A stretch of DNA of 64,000 nt from Nostocoides sp. Soil756 (GCF_001428065.1 NZ_LMSE01000002.1:472911-536910); one strand, 5' to 3'; shown: positions 31,045 to 40,089, counted from the stretch's first letter. Program-made: numbers and translations. Notes: a model not told the origin generated them from the letters alone.

Positions 31045-32523
31045 GTGAGCACGCTCGCCGGGATGTTGCGCAGCACGACCGATCTCGAGCCGGCGCAGTC
31101 GGAGTGGCTGCACCTGCTCGTCGGTGACTGGCAGCTGGTGGCCGACCTCTCCTTCGCCGACCTCGTGCTGTGGGTCCGCGGCGGGGAGGACGGCTGGCGG
31201 GCGGTCGCACACGTGCGCCCCAACACCGGCGCGATGGTGTTCTACGACGACATCGTGGGACGGGGCTCCACCCGCACCCGCGCCGCAATGCTCGACGCCG
31301 CGGCCGAGGAGCAGCGGCTGGTGGCCTCGCCCGTGCCGGTCGTCCGCGACGACATGTCGATCCGCGAGGACGCGGTCCCCGTGGTGGTGGGTGGTCAGGT
31401 CGTGGCGGTGGTGACGCGGCACAGCAACCTCACCGGCGGGCGAACCCCGAGCCGGCTCGAGCTCACCTACCGCGACCTGGCCGACTCCCTGCTGCAGATG
31501 GTGGCCACGGGGGAGTTCCCCGCTCCGTCGGCCCCGACCGGGCTACGTCGCGGGGCCCCGCGGGTGGGCGACGGCGTCATCCACCTCGACCCCGACGGCG
31601 TGGTGCGCTACGCCAGCCCCAACGCCGTCTCGGCGATCCACCGGATGGGCCACCTCGGCGACGTCGTCGGCGAGACGCTGGCCAAGGTGGTCACCGACCT
31701 GGTGGCGCTCTCGGACCGGCAGGTCGACGAGTCGCTGGCCGTGGTGGTGATGGGGCGCGCCGCCTGGCGCACCGAGGTCGAGACCGACTCGGCCACGGTG
31801 ACCATGCGCGCCATCCCGCTGACCGCCCAGGGGGTGCGGACCGGCGCGATGCTGCTGCTGCGTGACGTCAGCGAGCTGCGCCGGCGCGAGCAGGAGCTGC
31901 TGACCAAGGACGCGACCATCCGCGAGATCCACCACCGGGTCAAGAACAACCTGCAGACGGTGGCCGCCCTGCTGCGCCTGCAGGCGCGGCGGGTGCCGGA
32001 GGAGAACGCGCGGGCCGCGCTCGACGAGGCCGTGCGCCGGGTCGCGACCATCGCCCTGGTGCACGAGACACTGAGCGCCGGCTACGACGAGACGGTGAGC
32101 TTCGACGAGATCGCGGTGCGGGGACTCCGGGCGGTCATCGAGGTGGCCACCCGCGAGCACCGCGTCGAGCCGCGTTTCGAGGGCTCCTTCGGGCGGGTGC
32201 GGGCGGAGGACGCGACAGCGCTCGCCATGGTCATCTCCGAGCTGGTCCAGAACGCCGTCGAGCACGGCCTGGCCGACCGCGACGGCTCGGTCGTCGTCAC
32301 GGTCGACCGCCGGCCGGCCGAGGGTGGCGACGACCTGACGGTGACGGTGACCGACGACGGCGCCGGGCTGCCGGCCGGCTTCCGCCCGGGGCTGGCGGGG
32401 CTCGGGACCAAGATCGTCACGGCCTTCGTCCAGGACCTGCGCGGGCGCATCCGCTGGGAGAACCGGACCCCGAACGGGACCAAGGTCGAGTTCGTGGCGA
32501 AACTGCGGCCGGTGGGCCGCTGA
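31045..32523 (+). CDS. pdtaS: Soluble sensor histidine kinase PdtaS
   Basis: 492 residues. Start GTG 31045 gives VSTLAGMLR and the family string LLVGDWQLVADLSFADLVLW. Domains in order: GAF-like (about 10-150), PAS (about 170-285), HisKA_2 with EIHHRVKNNLQTVAALLRLQ (phospho-acceptor His296 or His297), and HATPase (about 390-490; ELVQNAVEHGL, DDGAGLP). No membrane segment. In mycobacteria PdtaS phosphorylates the RNA-binding ANTAR regulator PdtaR; no pdtaR is in this window. Position next to whiB1 matches Rv3220c-Rv3219. Confidence 0.92.
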   Translation: MSTLAGMLRSTTDLEPAQSEWLHLLVGDWQLVADLSFADLVLWVRGGEDGWRAVAHVRPNTGAMVFYDDIVGRGSTRTRAAMLDAAAEEQRLVASPVPVVRDDMSIREDAVPVVVGGQVVAVVTRHSNLTGGRTPSRLELTYRDLADSLLQMVATGEFPAPSAPTGLRRGAPRVGDGVIHLDPDGVVRYASPNAVSAIHRMGHLGDVVGETLAKVVTDLVALSDRQVDESLAVVVMGRAAWRTEVETDSATVTMRAIPLTAQGVRTGAMLLLRDVSELRRREQELLTKDATIREIHHRVKNNLQTVAALLRLQARRVPEENARAALDEAVRRVATIALVHETLSAGYDETVSFDEIAVRGLRAVIEVATREHRVEPRFEGSFGRVRAEDATALAMVISELVQNAVEHGLADRDGSVVVTVDRRPAEGGDDLTVTVTDDGAGLPAGFRPGLAGLGTKIVTAFVQDLRGRIRWENRTPNGTKVEFVAKLRPVGR

Positions 32524-32666
32524 CGACGGGCCCGGCTGAGACGCAGGGCCGCGGGCGCCGGGCTGCTGAGGGGGCCGGAGCTGGCGTGCGGGCTCGCGGG
32601 GGAGGCGGTGAAGGGTGCTGCGGGGAGGAGGGGCTGCGGGGGAGGAGGTGCTACGCGGGCGGTGAG

Positions 32667-32915
32667 TCAGCCGGCACGGCGGGCGCGGGCGTTACGGCGC
32701 TTGAGCGCGCGGCGCTCGTCCTCGGACATACCGCCCCACACGCCGGCGTCCTGGCCGGACTCGATGGCCCACTTGAGGCAGGTGTCGATAACCTCGCACC
32801 GACGACAGACGGCCTTGGCCTCCTCGATCTGCGCGATCGCAGGACCGGTGTTCCCAATCGGGAAGAACAGCTCCGGGTCCTCGTCGAGGCAGGCAGCGCG
32901 GTCGCGCCAGTCCAT
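32667..32915 (-). CDS. whiB1: WhiB1-type iron-sulfur transcription factor
   Basis: 82 residues. Four cysteines C9, C37, C40 and C46 bind a [4Fe-4S] cluster that senses nitric oxide in WhiB1. GVWGGMSEDERRALKRRNAR is the conserved turn plus DNA-contact helix, nearly identical to mycobacterial WhiB1 from memory. Ribosome site AAGGAG precedes the ATG at 32915. A TAGAGT on the minus strand at 33049-33044 could be a -10 box, giving a leader of about 120 nt. Convergent with pdtaS; the 143-bp gap between them is purine-rich with no clear terminator. Confidence 0.95.
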   Translation of the reverse strand: MDWRDRAACLDEDPELFFPIGNTGPAIAQIEEAKAVCRRCEVIDTCLKWAIESGQDAGVWGGMSEDERRALKRRNARARRAG

Positions 32916-33167
32916 GGATGGGGCTCCTTGCGAGAGGGGTGGGGGAAAAGTCGTGTGGTCGGCGGCTCTGCGAGGCGCCGGGCCCGGGTGCGCCCTTGCA
33001 GCCCGATGACGGACGCGTTACGCACAGACGTCCGTGGCGTTACTCTACCGTGACCGACCCAATCCGGCCAGGGGTACGCCTCCGGGGGTGTGTCGGTCAG
33101 GGAGCCGAGGGCGCGTCACCTCCGGTGAACGGACCAACGGGCCCCGGATGTTCCCGAGCCCCGTGGC

Positions 33168-33173
33168 TAGGCT
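33168..33173 (+). promoter_or_regulatory. -10 box of a leaderless promoter
   Basis: TAGGCT lies 6 nt before the ATG at 33180. The 264-bp gap between whiB1 and this gene holds otherwise only the whiB1 leader. Confidence 0.5.
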
Positions 33174-33179
33174 GAGGGC

Positions 33180-33629
33180 ATGAGCACGACGAGCCCGAGC
33201 CGCCTGGGTGTTCCCGCCGCCGGGGGCTCGCGGGGGGCCCGCGTGGTGGCCGGGGTGCTGTGCGGTCTGCAGGCGCTCGTGCTGCTCGCCTTCGCCGCGT
33301 TCTACCTCTACGAGCTGGTGCTCGGCGAAGGCAGTGACGCCACGCGGGTCGTCATGTCGGCGCTGGTCATCGTGCTGGCGGCGATCGGGCTCTCGGCCCT
33401 GTCGCGGGGGTGGTTCCGGTGGACGCGCTGGCCGCGGACCCCGACCGTGCTGTGGGACCTGCTGCTGCTGCCAGTGGGATGGGGGCTGGTGCAGGGCGGG
33501 CGCGGGGCGGTCGGCGGCCTCGTGGTGGCGGTGGCTCTGGTGACCGGGGGCGCAGCCCTGCTGGCGCCGCGGCCCGAGGACCCCGACCTGGCCGACGAGC
33601 CGGGTCCGGGAGCGACGCCCGGCGGGTGA
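33180..33629 (+). CDS. Small membrane protein, four predicted segments
   Basis: 149 residues, unrecognised. Hydrophobic segments at about 22-45, 58-75, 88-102 and 108-128; Pro/Gly/Asp-rich C-terminal tail. Arg/Trp motif RGWFRWTRWPRTP between segments 2 and 3. ATG 33180 fits a leaderless start. Actinobacterial small membrane protein of this layout next to whiB1 is common, but no function can be given. Confidence 0.72.
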   Translation: MSTTSPSRLGVPAAGGSRGARVVAGVLCGLQALVLLAFAAFYLYELVLGEGSDATRVVMSALVIVLAAIGLSALSRGWFRWTRWPRTPTVLWDLLLLPVGWGLVQGGRGAVGGLVVAVALVTGGAALLAPRPEDPDLADEPGPGATPGG

Positions 33630-33642
33630 CCCGGCCGCGGCG

Positions 33643-33761
33643 TGCGGTCGCGAGCCCCGTTGCCGGCCGCGGGTCCCGCCCCCGGTCGCTGGTCGCACCA
33701 ACCCCCGGTCGCTGGTCGCACCCGCCTGCGGTCGCGAGCCCCCTTGCCGGTCGTGGGTCCC
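33643..33761. repeat. Nested direct repeats between the membrane protein and the FtsK-like gene
   Basis: A 35-nt unit at 33643-33677 recurs at 33727-33761 with 3 differences. Between them a 21-nt unit (CCCCCGGTCGCTGGTCGCACC) occurs twice without change at 33679-33699 and 33702-33722. More CGGTCGC words run on to about 33785. The stretch separates convergent genes and has no recognisable coding role. Confidence 0.85.
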
Positions 33762-33806
33762 ACTGCCGGTCGCGGACCGCGGTCGCGCTCGCACGGCTCG
33801 CGGCCG

Positions 33807-36800
33807 TCAGGCGTCGAGGACCTGCACCGAGCTCACCCCCCTGACGTCGACCCAGACCCCGCGGCCCGGGGGCCCTCCCGCGGGCGCACGCAACCGGGGC
33901 GCGCCGACCAGCTCGCCGTCGGCCGGCTGCGGCGCCAGCAGCAGCCCGGCGCCGTGCCGGGCGACGTCGACGTCGAGGCCGCGGAACCGCGAGCGCAGGG
34001 CGACGCTGCTGGTGGCCACCACCAGCGCGCCGTCGTCGTGGTCGACCAGGTCGGCGATCTCGGCCAGCACCGGGAGCACGGGTTGGTCGTCGAGCCGCTC
34101 GGCGTCGTCGACCAGGACCACCAGCCCCGGATGCTCGCGGCGCAGCGCCACCAGCGCGTCGACGTCCTGCGGTCCGACCCGCGGCCCGACGTCGCCGGGC
34201 CCCACGTCGCGAGGGTCGGCCGTGAGGAGCGCCACGGGCCGGCCCTGCTCGACCGCGGAGCGGGCCAGCACCCGCAGCGTGGTCGAGCGCCCGGACCCCG
34301 GCCGGCCGGCGACGAGGAGCCGACGACCGTCCCGCGCGGGGCACCAGCACCAGGGGTGTGCCTCCGGGCCGCCCACGCCGACCAGAAGTGCGTCCGACGC
34401 CTGATCCGCGCCCCGGAGCCCCGGGGCCCGCCCGGCGTCCGGACGTGGATGCCTCACCTCGTCGCGCGCGACCGAGGGCGGGAGGGGGCGGTAGCGCCAA
34501 GGGTGCGGGCCCGCCGGAGCAGAGCCACCCACGGCGCCCGCCTGCGTGACGTCGTCGACCCGGGCGTTGACCACCTGGACCTCGTGACCCTCGTCGGCCG
34601 AGAGGCCGCGCCCCGGCGGCGTGGCGGTCAGCGCCGCGGCCGGAGGGAGCCCCAGGAGGGCGAGGTCGAGCGGCTCCGTGGGGCCCAGCAGCAGGGTGCG
34701 GCCGCCCAGCGACCACCGGGGGCGCAGCAGCTCGCGCCCGCCCGCGACCGCGGTGACGAGGCCCACCGCGGCGCCGTCGCGCACCACCCCCAGCAGCTCC
34801 TCCGACAGCGGCGTCGGGTCGCGGGGGTCGTCGAGGGCGGCGAGCCGCTCCCAACCGTCGACCAGCAACAGGACGGTGGGTGCGCCGGCGCAGCCTCGGG
34901 GCGCCGACGTGCGCTCGCGCACCCACGCCGCCAGGTGCTCGACCAGGGCCCGGACCCCGGCCTCGTCGTCGGGACGCACCACGGTGCCGGTGTGCTCCAG
35001 CCCCGCCAGCGTGTCGAGCTCGGCGCCGGCGACGGCGTGGACGTGGAGCCGGCCGGAGGGGAGCAGCCCCGCGGCCGCCAGGGCCACGGCCCGCAGGCAG
35101 GTGCTCCGGCCGGTACGACCGCCGCCCACCACGCGCCACAGCGGCATCCGGGGGTCGAAGGTCAGTGGTTGCCGGTCCTGGGCGGTGGGGACGTCGGCGA
35201 GCGCGACGGTGCCCGGCAGGACGTCCGCGGGCGCGATCTCGGCCGGGAGGGCCGGCAGCCACGGCCGGCGCGGGTCGGGCCGCCCGGTGAGGGCGTGGGC
35301 CCGGCGCGCCACGTCGACGACCGCTGCGATCTCAGTGGAGCGCTCGGCGCCCCGGCCCTCGCGCCCGCCTCCGGCGGGGACCGCCCCGTCGTCATCGGAC
35401 GGTCCCGCGGGCCGGGGATGCACTGTGACCGGTGGTCCGGCCCCCGGGGCCGGTCGGGTCAGCGCCACCTGGAACTCGACCAGCGAGCCGTCGCCCCCGC
35501 GGGCCAGACCCCGCCCTGGGGTGCCGGCCGGCAGGTCGGCGGCCCGGTCGGACTCGACGATGCTCACCGAGTCGGCCCGGTCGCGGACCCGGAACGCGAT
35601 GCGCAGGTTGACGTTGGCCTGGATCTCGGGCGTCAGGCTGCCCGACGGGCGCTGGGTCGCCAGGACCAGGTGGATGCCCAGCGAGCGCCCCTGGGCGGCC
35701 AGCCGCACCAGCCCGCGCACGAGGTCGGGGAGCTCGTCGACCAGGGTCCGCAGCTCGTCGACGACCACGACCAGGCGGGGGAGGGGCTCGAGACCGGGCC
35801 GCCGCCGGTAGTCGTCGAGGTCGTTCGCCCCGGCCTCGCCCAGCAGGCGCTCGCGGCGGCGCAGCTCGGCATCCAGTGACCGCAGCGCGCGCTCCGCCAG
35901 GTGGGCGTCGAGGTCGGTGACCACGCCGACGACGTGGGGGAGGCCGGTGCACGGGCCGAAGGCGGCGCCGCCCTTGAAGTCGACCAGCAGCAGCGTCAGG
36001 CGGTCGGAGGGCGAGCCGAGCGCCAGCCCGGTGACGAGGGTGCGGAGGAACTCGGACTTCCCGGACCCGGTGGTACCGCCGACCAGGACGTGCGGGCCAT
36101 CACGCTCGAGGTCGACCACGAACGGCCCGTCGGAGGTCACCCCGACCACGGCCCGTGCCCCGTCGGCTGCCTCCCACCGGCGCAGCACCCCGGCCGGGTC
36201 GCCCGGCGCCTCGCCGACATCGGCGGACTCGACCCGCCGGGGGAGGGCCGCTCCGGCATTCCCGGTCTCGCGCAGGGGGGCCAGGGACCGGCCCAGGCGG
36301 TCGCACCAGGCGGCGCCCCCGGCGTCGGCCACGAGGGACTGCTCGCCGGTGGCGGTCCGTAGCACCCACCGGCCGCCACCCACCGGCTCGAGGATGCAGC
36401 GGCAGGCGTCGGGCAGGTGGTTGCGCTCGGAGGCCGAGACGAGGGCGACCCCGCCCGCCGCCAGGTGCTGCTGCACGCGCTCGGCGCCCTCGGCCGTGAG
36501 TCCCGGCTCGACGAGGAGCCCCCGGGGGTCGGGCCGGTGGTGCGGGACGAGGTCGAGCCACCCCCAGTCGCCCTTGCTTTCGGTCGCCGGGCCCTGCAGC
36601 CCGAGCCGTGACGGCGGCATCCCGACGAGGAGCTGGGCGACCAGCCACGACAGGACGGGGTCGGCCACGTCGCACGGGGCGAGGACCCCCACGCAGGGGT
36701 ACTCGGCCAGGTCGACCACGACCGGCACGCCCGACGCCGTGAGAGGGGTGCTGGCGCCGTCCTCGACCCAGCGCGTGGACGCCGGCACGTCGCCCAGGCC

Positions 36801-37835
36801 CACGCGGACGCAGAGGCCGGCAGCGCCCGACCACACCCCCGGCAGCGTCGACTCGGCGCGCGCCAGCACCACCGACGCGTCGGGGTGAGCGCGGTGCCGG
36901 GCCGCCCGTTCGGCGGCGAGCGCCGTCGCCGCCCGCGATCGGGCTGCGGCGGTGGCGTCGGCGTGCCGTCGGACGCCGGCCGCACGTTCGCTGCGGGCCC
37001 GACGCCGGTCGACGGCATGGGTGGCCAGCACGGCGACCGGCCCGAGCACCGCGAACGCGAGCAGCTGCGGCCCCAGGAAGTAGGCCATGACGGCCAGGAC
37101 CGGCAGCGGGACCAGGGCGGCGACCCACGGCAGGCGCGGCGCCGGAGGGTCGGCCGGCGGAGGTGGCGCCTCGACGTCCGCCCCGGACACCGGGACCGGA
37201 CCCACCGGGCTGGGGGTCACGAGCGCGGTGCCGTCACCGGGGTGCACCAGCGCCGCCCGCGCCCCCGGAGCGCGGCGCACCCGCAGGGTGGTCGACCCGA
37301 TGACGACCACGGACGAGGTGTCGAGGGCCACCCGGCCCTCCGCGCGGCGGCCGTCGACGAGCACGCCGTTGGTGGAGCCGAGGTCCTCGACCCCCAGGCC
37401 GCCGGGCGCGACCGTGACGCGCGCGTGCCGTCGGCTGAGCGAGGGGTCGGCCAGCCGGAAGCCGTCGCCGGGCGCCCGCCCCACGACGACGCCCGGCGCC
37501 TCGAGGGGCCAGGTGCGCCCGGCGTCCGGGCCGCCGATTGTGACGAGCTCGAGAAGGGGGCGCGGCCGGGCCCCTGCACCGCCCGCACCCCCGTCCTCGC
37601 CCTGGCCGACCGGCACCACGGCCACCGAGGCGCCGTCGAGCACCGGCGGCATCCCCACCAGGGCCGTGTCGGCCACCGTGACCCCGCCCGCGGCCAGCGC
37701 CGGGACAGGCATCGACAACTGCTCCCCGAGCGCGCGCCGCAGGTCGGCCACGGTCGCCCCCGTCCGCGCCGAGACGACGACCTCGGCCGGCCGCGGCCGC
37801 CGCCGTGGCACGTGGACGGTCAGGCGCAGCTCCAT
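33807..37835 (-). CDS. EccC/EssC-like FtsK-SpoIIIE ATPase with beta-grasp and FHA domains
   Basis: 1342 residues. Order: beta-grasp, ubiquitin/YukD-like domain (about 1-78); FHA domain (about 95-190, with VVVGRAP, LSRRHARV, DLGSTNGVLVDG); two membrane segments (about 225-270); first ATPase domain with Walker A GTTGSGKS near 588, DFKGG and Walker B LVVVVDE, plus ATQRPSG; then two degenerate ATPase domains with GGGRTGRST near 905 and GRPGSGRSTT near 1178. EccC/EssC motors drive type VII secretion and only their first domain hydrolyses ATP strongly, as the intact P-loop here suggests. ATG 37835. No other type VII core gene is in the window. Confidence 0.85.
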   Translation of the reverse strand: MELRLTVHVPRRRPRPAEVVVSARTGATVADLRRALGEQLSMPVPALAAGGVTVADTALVGMPPVLDGASVAVVPVGQGEDGGAGGAGARPRPLLELVTIGGPDAGRTWPLEAPGVVVGRAPGDGFRLADPSLSRRHARVTVAPGGLGVEDLGSTNGVLVDGRRAEGRVALDTSSVVVIGSTTLRVRRAPGARAALVHPGDGTALVTPSPVGPVPVSGADVEAPPPPADPPAPRLPWVAALVPLPVLAVMAYFLGPQLLAFAVLGPVAVLATHAVDRRRARSERAAGVRRHADATAAARSRAATALAAERAARHRAHPDASVVLARAESTLPGVWSGAAGLCVRVGLGDVPASTRWVEDGASTPLTASGVPVVVDLAEYPCVGVLAPCDVADPVLSWLVAQLLVGMPPSRLGLQGPATESKGDWGWLDLVPHHRPDPRGLLVEPGLTAEGAERVQQHLAAGGVALVSASERNHLPDACRCILEPVGGGRWVLRTATGEQSLVADAGGAAWCDRLGRSLAPLRETGNAGAALPRRVESADVGEAPGDPAGVLRRWEAADGARAVVGVTSDGPFVVDLERDGPHVLVGGTTGSGKSEFLRTLVTGLALGSPSDRLTLLLVDFKGGAAFGPCTGLPHVVGVVTDLDAHLAERALRSLDAELRRRERLLGEAGANDLDDYRRRPGLEPLPRLVVVVDELRTLVDELPDLVRGLVRLAAQGRSLGIHLVLATQRPSGSLTPEIQANVNLRIAFRVRDRADSVSIVESDRAADLPAGTPGRGLARGGDGSLVEFQVALTRPAPGAGPPVTVHPRPAGPSDDDGAVPAGGGREGRGAERSTEIAAVVDVARRAHALTGRPDPRRPWLPALPAEIAPADVLPGTVALADVPTAQDRQPLTFDPRMPLWRVVGGGRTGRSTCLRAVALAAAGLLPSGRLHVHAVAGAELDTLAGLEHTGTVVRPDDEAGVRALVEHLAAWVRERTSAPRGCAGAPTVLLLVDGWERLAALDDPRDPTPLSEELLGVVRDGAAVGLVTAVAGGRELLRPRWSLGGRTLLLGPTEPLDLALLGLPPAAALTATPPGRGLSADEGHEVQVVNARVDDVTQAGAVGGSAPAGPHPWRYRPLPPSVARDEVRHPRPDAGRAPGLRGADQASDALLVGVGGPEAHPWCWCPARDGRRLLVAGRPGSGRSTTLRVLARSAVEQGRPVALLTADPRDVGPGDVGPRVGPQDVDALVALRREHPGLVVLVDDAERLDDQPVLPVLAEIADLVDHDDGALVVATSSVALRSRFRGLDVDVARHGAGLLLAPQPADGELVGAPRLRAPAGGPPGRGVWVDVRGVSSVQVLDA

Positions 37836-37875
37836 CCCCGAGACGGTAGGGCGGGACGCCGACCGGCCCGGGAAG

Positions 37876-37884
37876 TTATCCACA
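37876..37884 (+). promoter_or_regulatory. Perfect DnaA-box-like 9-mer TTATCCACA
   Basis: It lies in the 207-bp gap between the divergent FtsK-like and acyl-CoA dehydrogenase genes, inside the dyad CCACAG-TGATGC-CTGTGG (37879-37896). Occupation by DnaA is untested. Confidence 0.4.
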
Positions 37885-38042
37885 GTGATGCCTGTGGGGA
37901 CCGTCGATAGCCGGGAGGGCATCGGTGGGCGAGAGTGGGTGGACAGCGCCCGATGACCGTCCGGTCCACGACCCGGCCCGTGGTCATCGGTGCCCACCTC
38001 GACGACGACGGGTCGTCGGGCCGCACCCCAGGAGGACCTTCG

Positions 38043-39260
38043 ATGAGTGACATCACCGAGCTCGCCGACGTGGGCGACGTCGAGCTGGAGGACTCGCCGC
38101 TGGCCGACTTCCTCGGCTTCGAGCTGCTGCTCGACGACGAGGACCGCGACCTGCTGCTACGAGTGCGGGAGTTCATGACCCGCGAGGTAGAGCCCGTCAT
38201 CAACGGCTACTGGACGCGCGCCGAGTTCCCGCACGACCTGGTGCCGGGGCTGGCGGCGCTCGGCATCGCCGGGCTGGCGTACGACGGTCCGGGCTGCCCG
38301 GCGCGCGGGGCGCTGGTCGACGGCATGGTCGCGATGGAGCTGGCCCGGGTCGACCCGTCGATCGCCACGTTCATGGGTGTGCACGGCGGGCTGGCGATGG
38401 GCTCGATCCAGCTGTGCGGCAGCGACGAGCAACGTGAGCGGTGGCTGCCGGCGATGGCCCGGATGGAGCTCATCGGCGCCTTCGGCCTCACCGAGCCGGA
38501 CGTCGGCTCGGCCATCTCGGCCGGGCTCGCCACCAGTGCCCGTCGCGAGGGTGAGGAGTGGGTCCTCGACGGCGAGAAGAAGTGGATCGGCAACGCCGCC
38601 TTCGCCGACCTCGTCGTCATCTGGGCCCGCGACGAGGCCGACCAGCAGGTCAAGGGCTTCGTGGTCGAGAAGGGCACTCCCGGGATGACGTTCGACACCC
38701 AGCAGGACAAGATCGCCCTGCGGGTCGTGCAGAACGCGCAGATCCACCTGCGCGGGGTGCGGGTGCCGGAGGCGAACCGGCTGCAGCGGGCGACGAGCTT
38801 CCGCCGCACGGCCGACGTGCTGCGGGTGACCCGGATGGGTGTGGCGTGGCAGGCCACCGGGTGCGCCCGCGGGGCGTTCGAGCACGCGCTGCGCTACACC
38901 AAGACCCGCGAGCAGTTCGGCAAGCCCATCGCCTCGTTCCAGATGGTGCAGGACCTGCTGGTGAAGATGCTCGCCAACGTCACGGCGTCGACGGCGATGA
39001 ACGTGCGGGCCTCGCAGCTGCAGGACGCCGGGCTGCTCCAGGACGAGCACGCCTCGCTGTGCAAGGCGCACTCGACGGTCCGGATGCGTGAGGCGGTCGG
39101 CTGGGCGCGAGAGGTGCTGGGCGGCAACGGCATCCTGCTCGAGCACCATGTGGGCCGGCTGGTCGCGGACGCCGAGGCCATCTACTCCTACGAGGGCACG
39201 CGCGAGATGAACACCCTCATCGTGGGGCGCGCCATCACCGGGCTGAGCGCTTTCGTCTGA
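38043..39260 (+). CDS. Acyl-CoA dehydrogenase (glutaryl-CoA dehydrogenase-like)
   Basis: 405 residues. FAD flavoprotein of the acyl-CoA dehydrogenase fold: IGAFGLTEPDVGSAIS, WVLDGEKKWIGNAAFADLVV, TKTREQFGKPIASFQMVQ and the late EGTREMNTLIVGRAITGLSAF. The catalytic base Glu would be that of YEGTREMN, as in glutaryl-CoA dehydrogenases, whose C-terminus this resembles. It would introduce a 2,3-double bond in acyl-CoA; chain specificity unknown. AGGAGG at 38031-38036 fixes the ATG at 38043. No electron-transfer flavoprotein gene is adjacent. Confidence 0.92.
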   Translation: MSDITELADVGDVELEDSPLADFLGFELLLDDEDRDLLLRVREFMTREVEPVINGYWTRAEFPHDLVPGLAALGIAGLAYDGPGCPARGALVDGMVAMELARVDPSIATFMGVHGGLAMGSIQLCGSDEQRERWLPAMARMELIGAFGLTEPDVGSAISAGLATSARREGEEWVLDGEKKWIGNAAFADLVVIWARDEADQQVKGFVVEKGTPGMTFDTQQDKIALRVVQNAQIHLRGVRVPEANRLQRATSFRRTADVLRVTRMGVAWQATGCARGAFEHALRYTKTREQFGKPIASFQMVQDLLVKMLANVTASTAMNVRASQLQDAGLLQDEHASLCKAHSTVRMREAVGWAREVLGGNGILLEHHVGRLVADAEAIYSYEGTREMNTLIVGRAITGLSAFV

Positions 39261-39349
39261 CCCGCCGCGGTGGCTCCGAGGCCGGATGTCTGTCGGTGGC
39301 CGGTCCTAGCGTTCGAGGACGCCGGTGAGCCGCGGAAACAGAGGGTGCG

Positions 39350-39922
39350 ATGTGGCCGAAGACTGCCCAGGAGCTGCTGATCGCGCTCGTCTTCGTGGTT
39401 CCCGGCTTCGTCTACCAAGCGGTGCGGATCTCCGTGCGCGGGAGGCTTCCGGGCGACGTGGACCTGTCGGCACGGGTCGTTCGCGCCATCGTGGCCTCGG
39501 CCATCGTCGGGTTGGCCTACCTCATCGTGTTCGGCGACGGGGACCTGTCTTCCGCGCGCGGCGTCGGGGGCATGGTCCAGCACCCTCGGGTCGGCGCCGC
39601 CTTCGCGCTCGTCCTCGGCATCGCCGTCCCGGCCGGCGTCGCGCTGCTGCGCGTGCCGCAGTGGGGCTGGCTGACGGACAGGAGTGCTTCATCAGGGTCC
39701 TGACGAAGGACGGCCGGTGGATCGCGGGGTTCTACGGGCCGTCCTCCTACGCCACGTCCTACCCGGAGGAGCAGCAGCTGTTCCTCGAACGCGCGCACAA
39801 CGTGTCGAAGAAGGGAGTGATCGGACGCGGTGGAGAACTCAAGGGGTGTCATGGTGATGTGCGCGGAGATACCGAGGATGCAGATCGTCGAGCCGGAGTA
39901 CGGAGCGGAGGAGGCGCCATGA
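39350..39922 (+). pseudogene. DUF6338-like membrane protein broken by two compensating frameshifts
   Basis: Frame 2 opens at ATG 39350 (MWPKTAQELLIALVFVVPGF, two to three membrane segments) but stops at 39701-39703. The family-like segment ECFIRVLTKDGRWIAGFYGP, SYPEEQQLFLERAHNV continues in frame 1 from about 39672 to 39835. The original frame 2 then resumes with ENSRGVMVMCAEIPRMQIVE and ends at TGA 39920-39922, overlapping the next ATG as ATGA. A missing stretch near 39672 is also likely, because the hydrophobic and cytoplasmic parts join abruptly. DUF6338 is named from memory. Sequencing error is the alternative. Confidence 0.68.
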
Positions 39923-40089
39923 GCCGATGGCTGCCGCCGGCTGGTGGGGGGTGCACGGGGGCCAAGAACGCTGGTCGCAGCGCGCTCACCGGGCGTCCGG
40001 TGACGAAGAGGGCGCCGGAGCCGAAGGCACGGGTCGCCGCGGTACCACGGCCGCCGCGCGGTTCGGCTGGGGTCAGCCGGGCCTCCTGA
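39919..40089 (+). CDS. Small basic proline-rich protein coupled to the pseudogene
   Basis: 56 residues, starting MSRWLPPAGGGCTGAK. Strong ribosome site GGAGGAGG lies 5 nt before the ATG, which overlaps the stop of the DUF6338-like frame. Lys/Arg/Pro-rich and probably disordered, without membrane segment. Unrecognised. The following 196 bp (40090-40285), up to the convergent amidohydrolase gene, show no gene or clear hairpin. Confidence 0.5.
   Translation: MSRWLPPAGGGCTGAKNAGRSALTGRPVTKRAPEPKARVAAVPRPPRGSAGVSRAS

Noticed and set aside
33643..33785. CRISPR-like array
   Set aside because: Units are adjacent or nested without regular unique spacers and no cas genes are present.
33045..33794. 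Minus-strand frame across the direct repeats
   Set aside because: Repeats translate to low-complexity Arg/Gly/Thr text and the frame overlaps the antisense membrane protein gene; no start signal.
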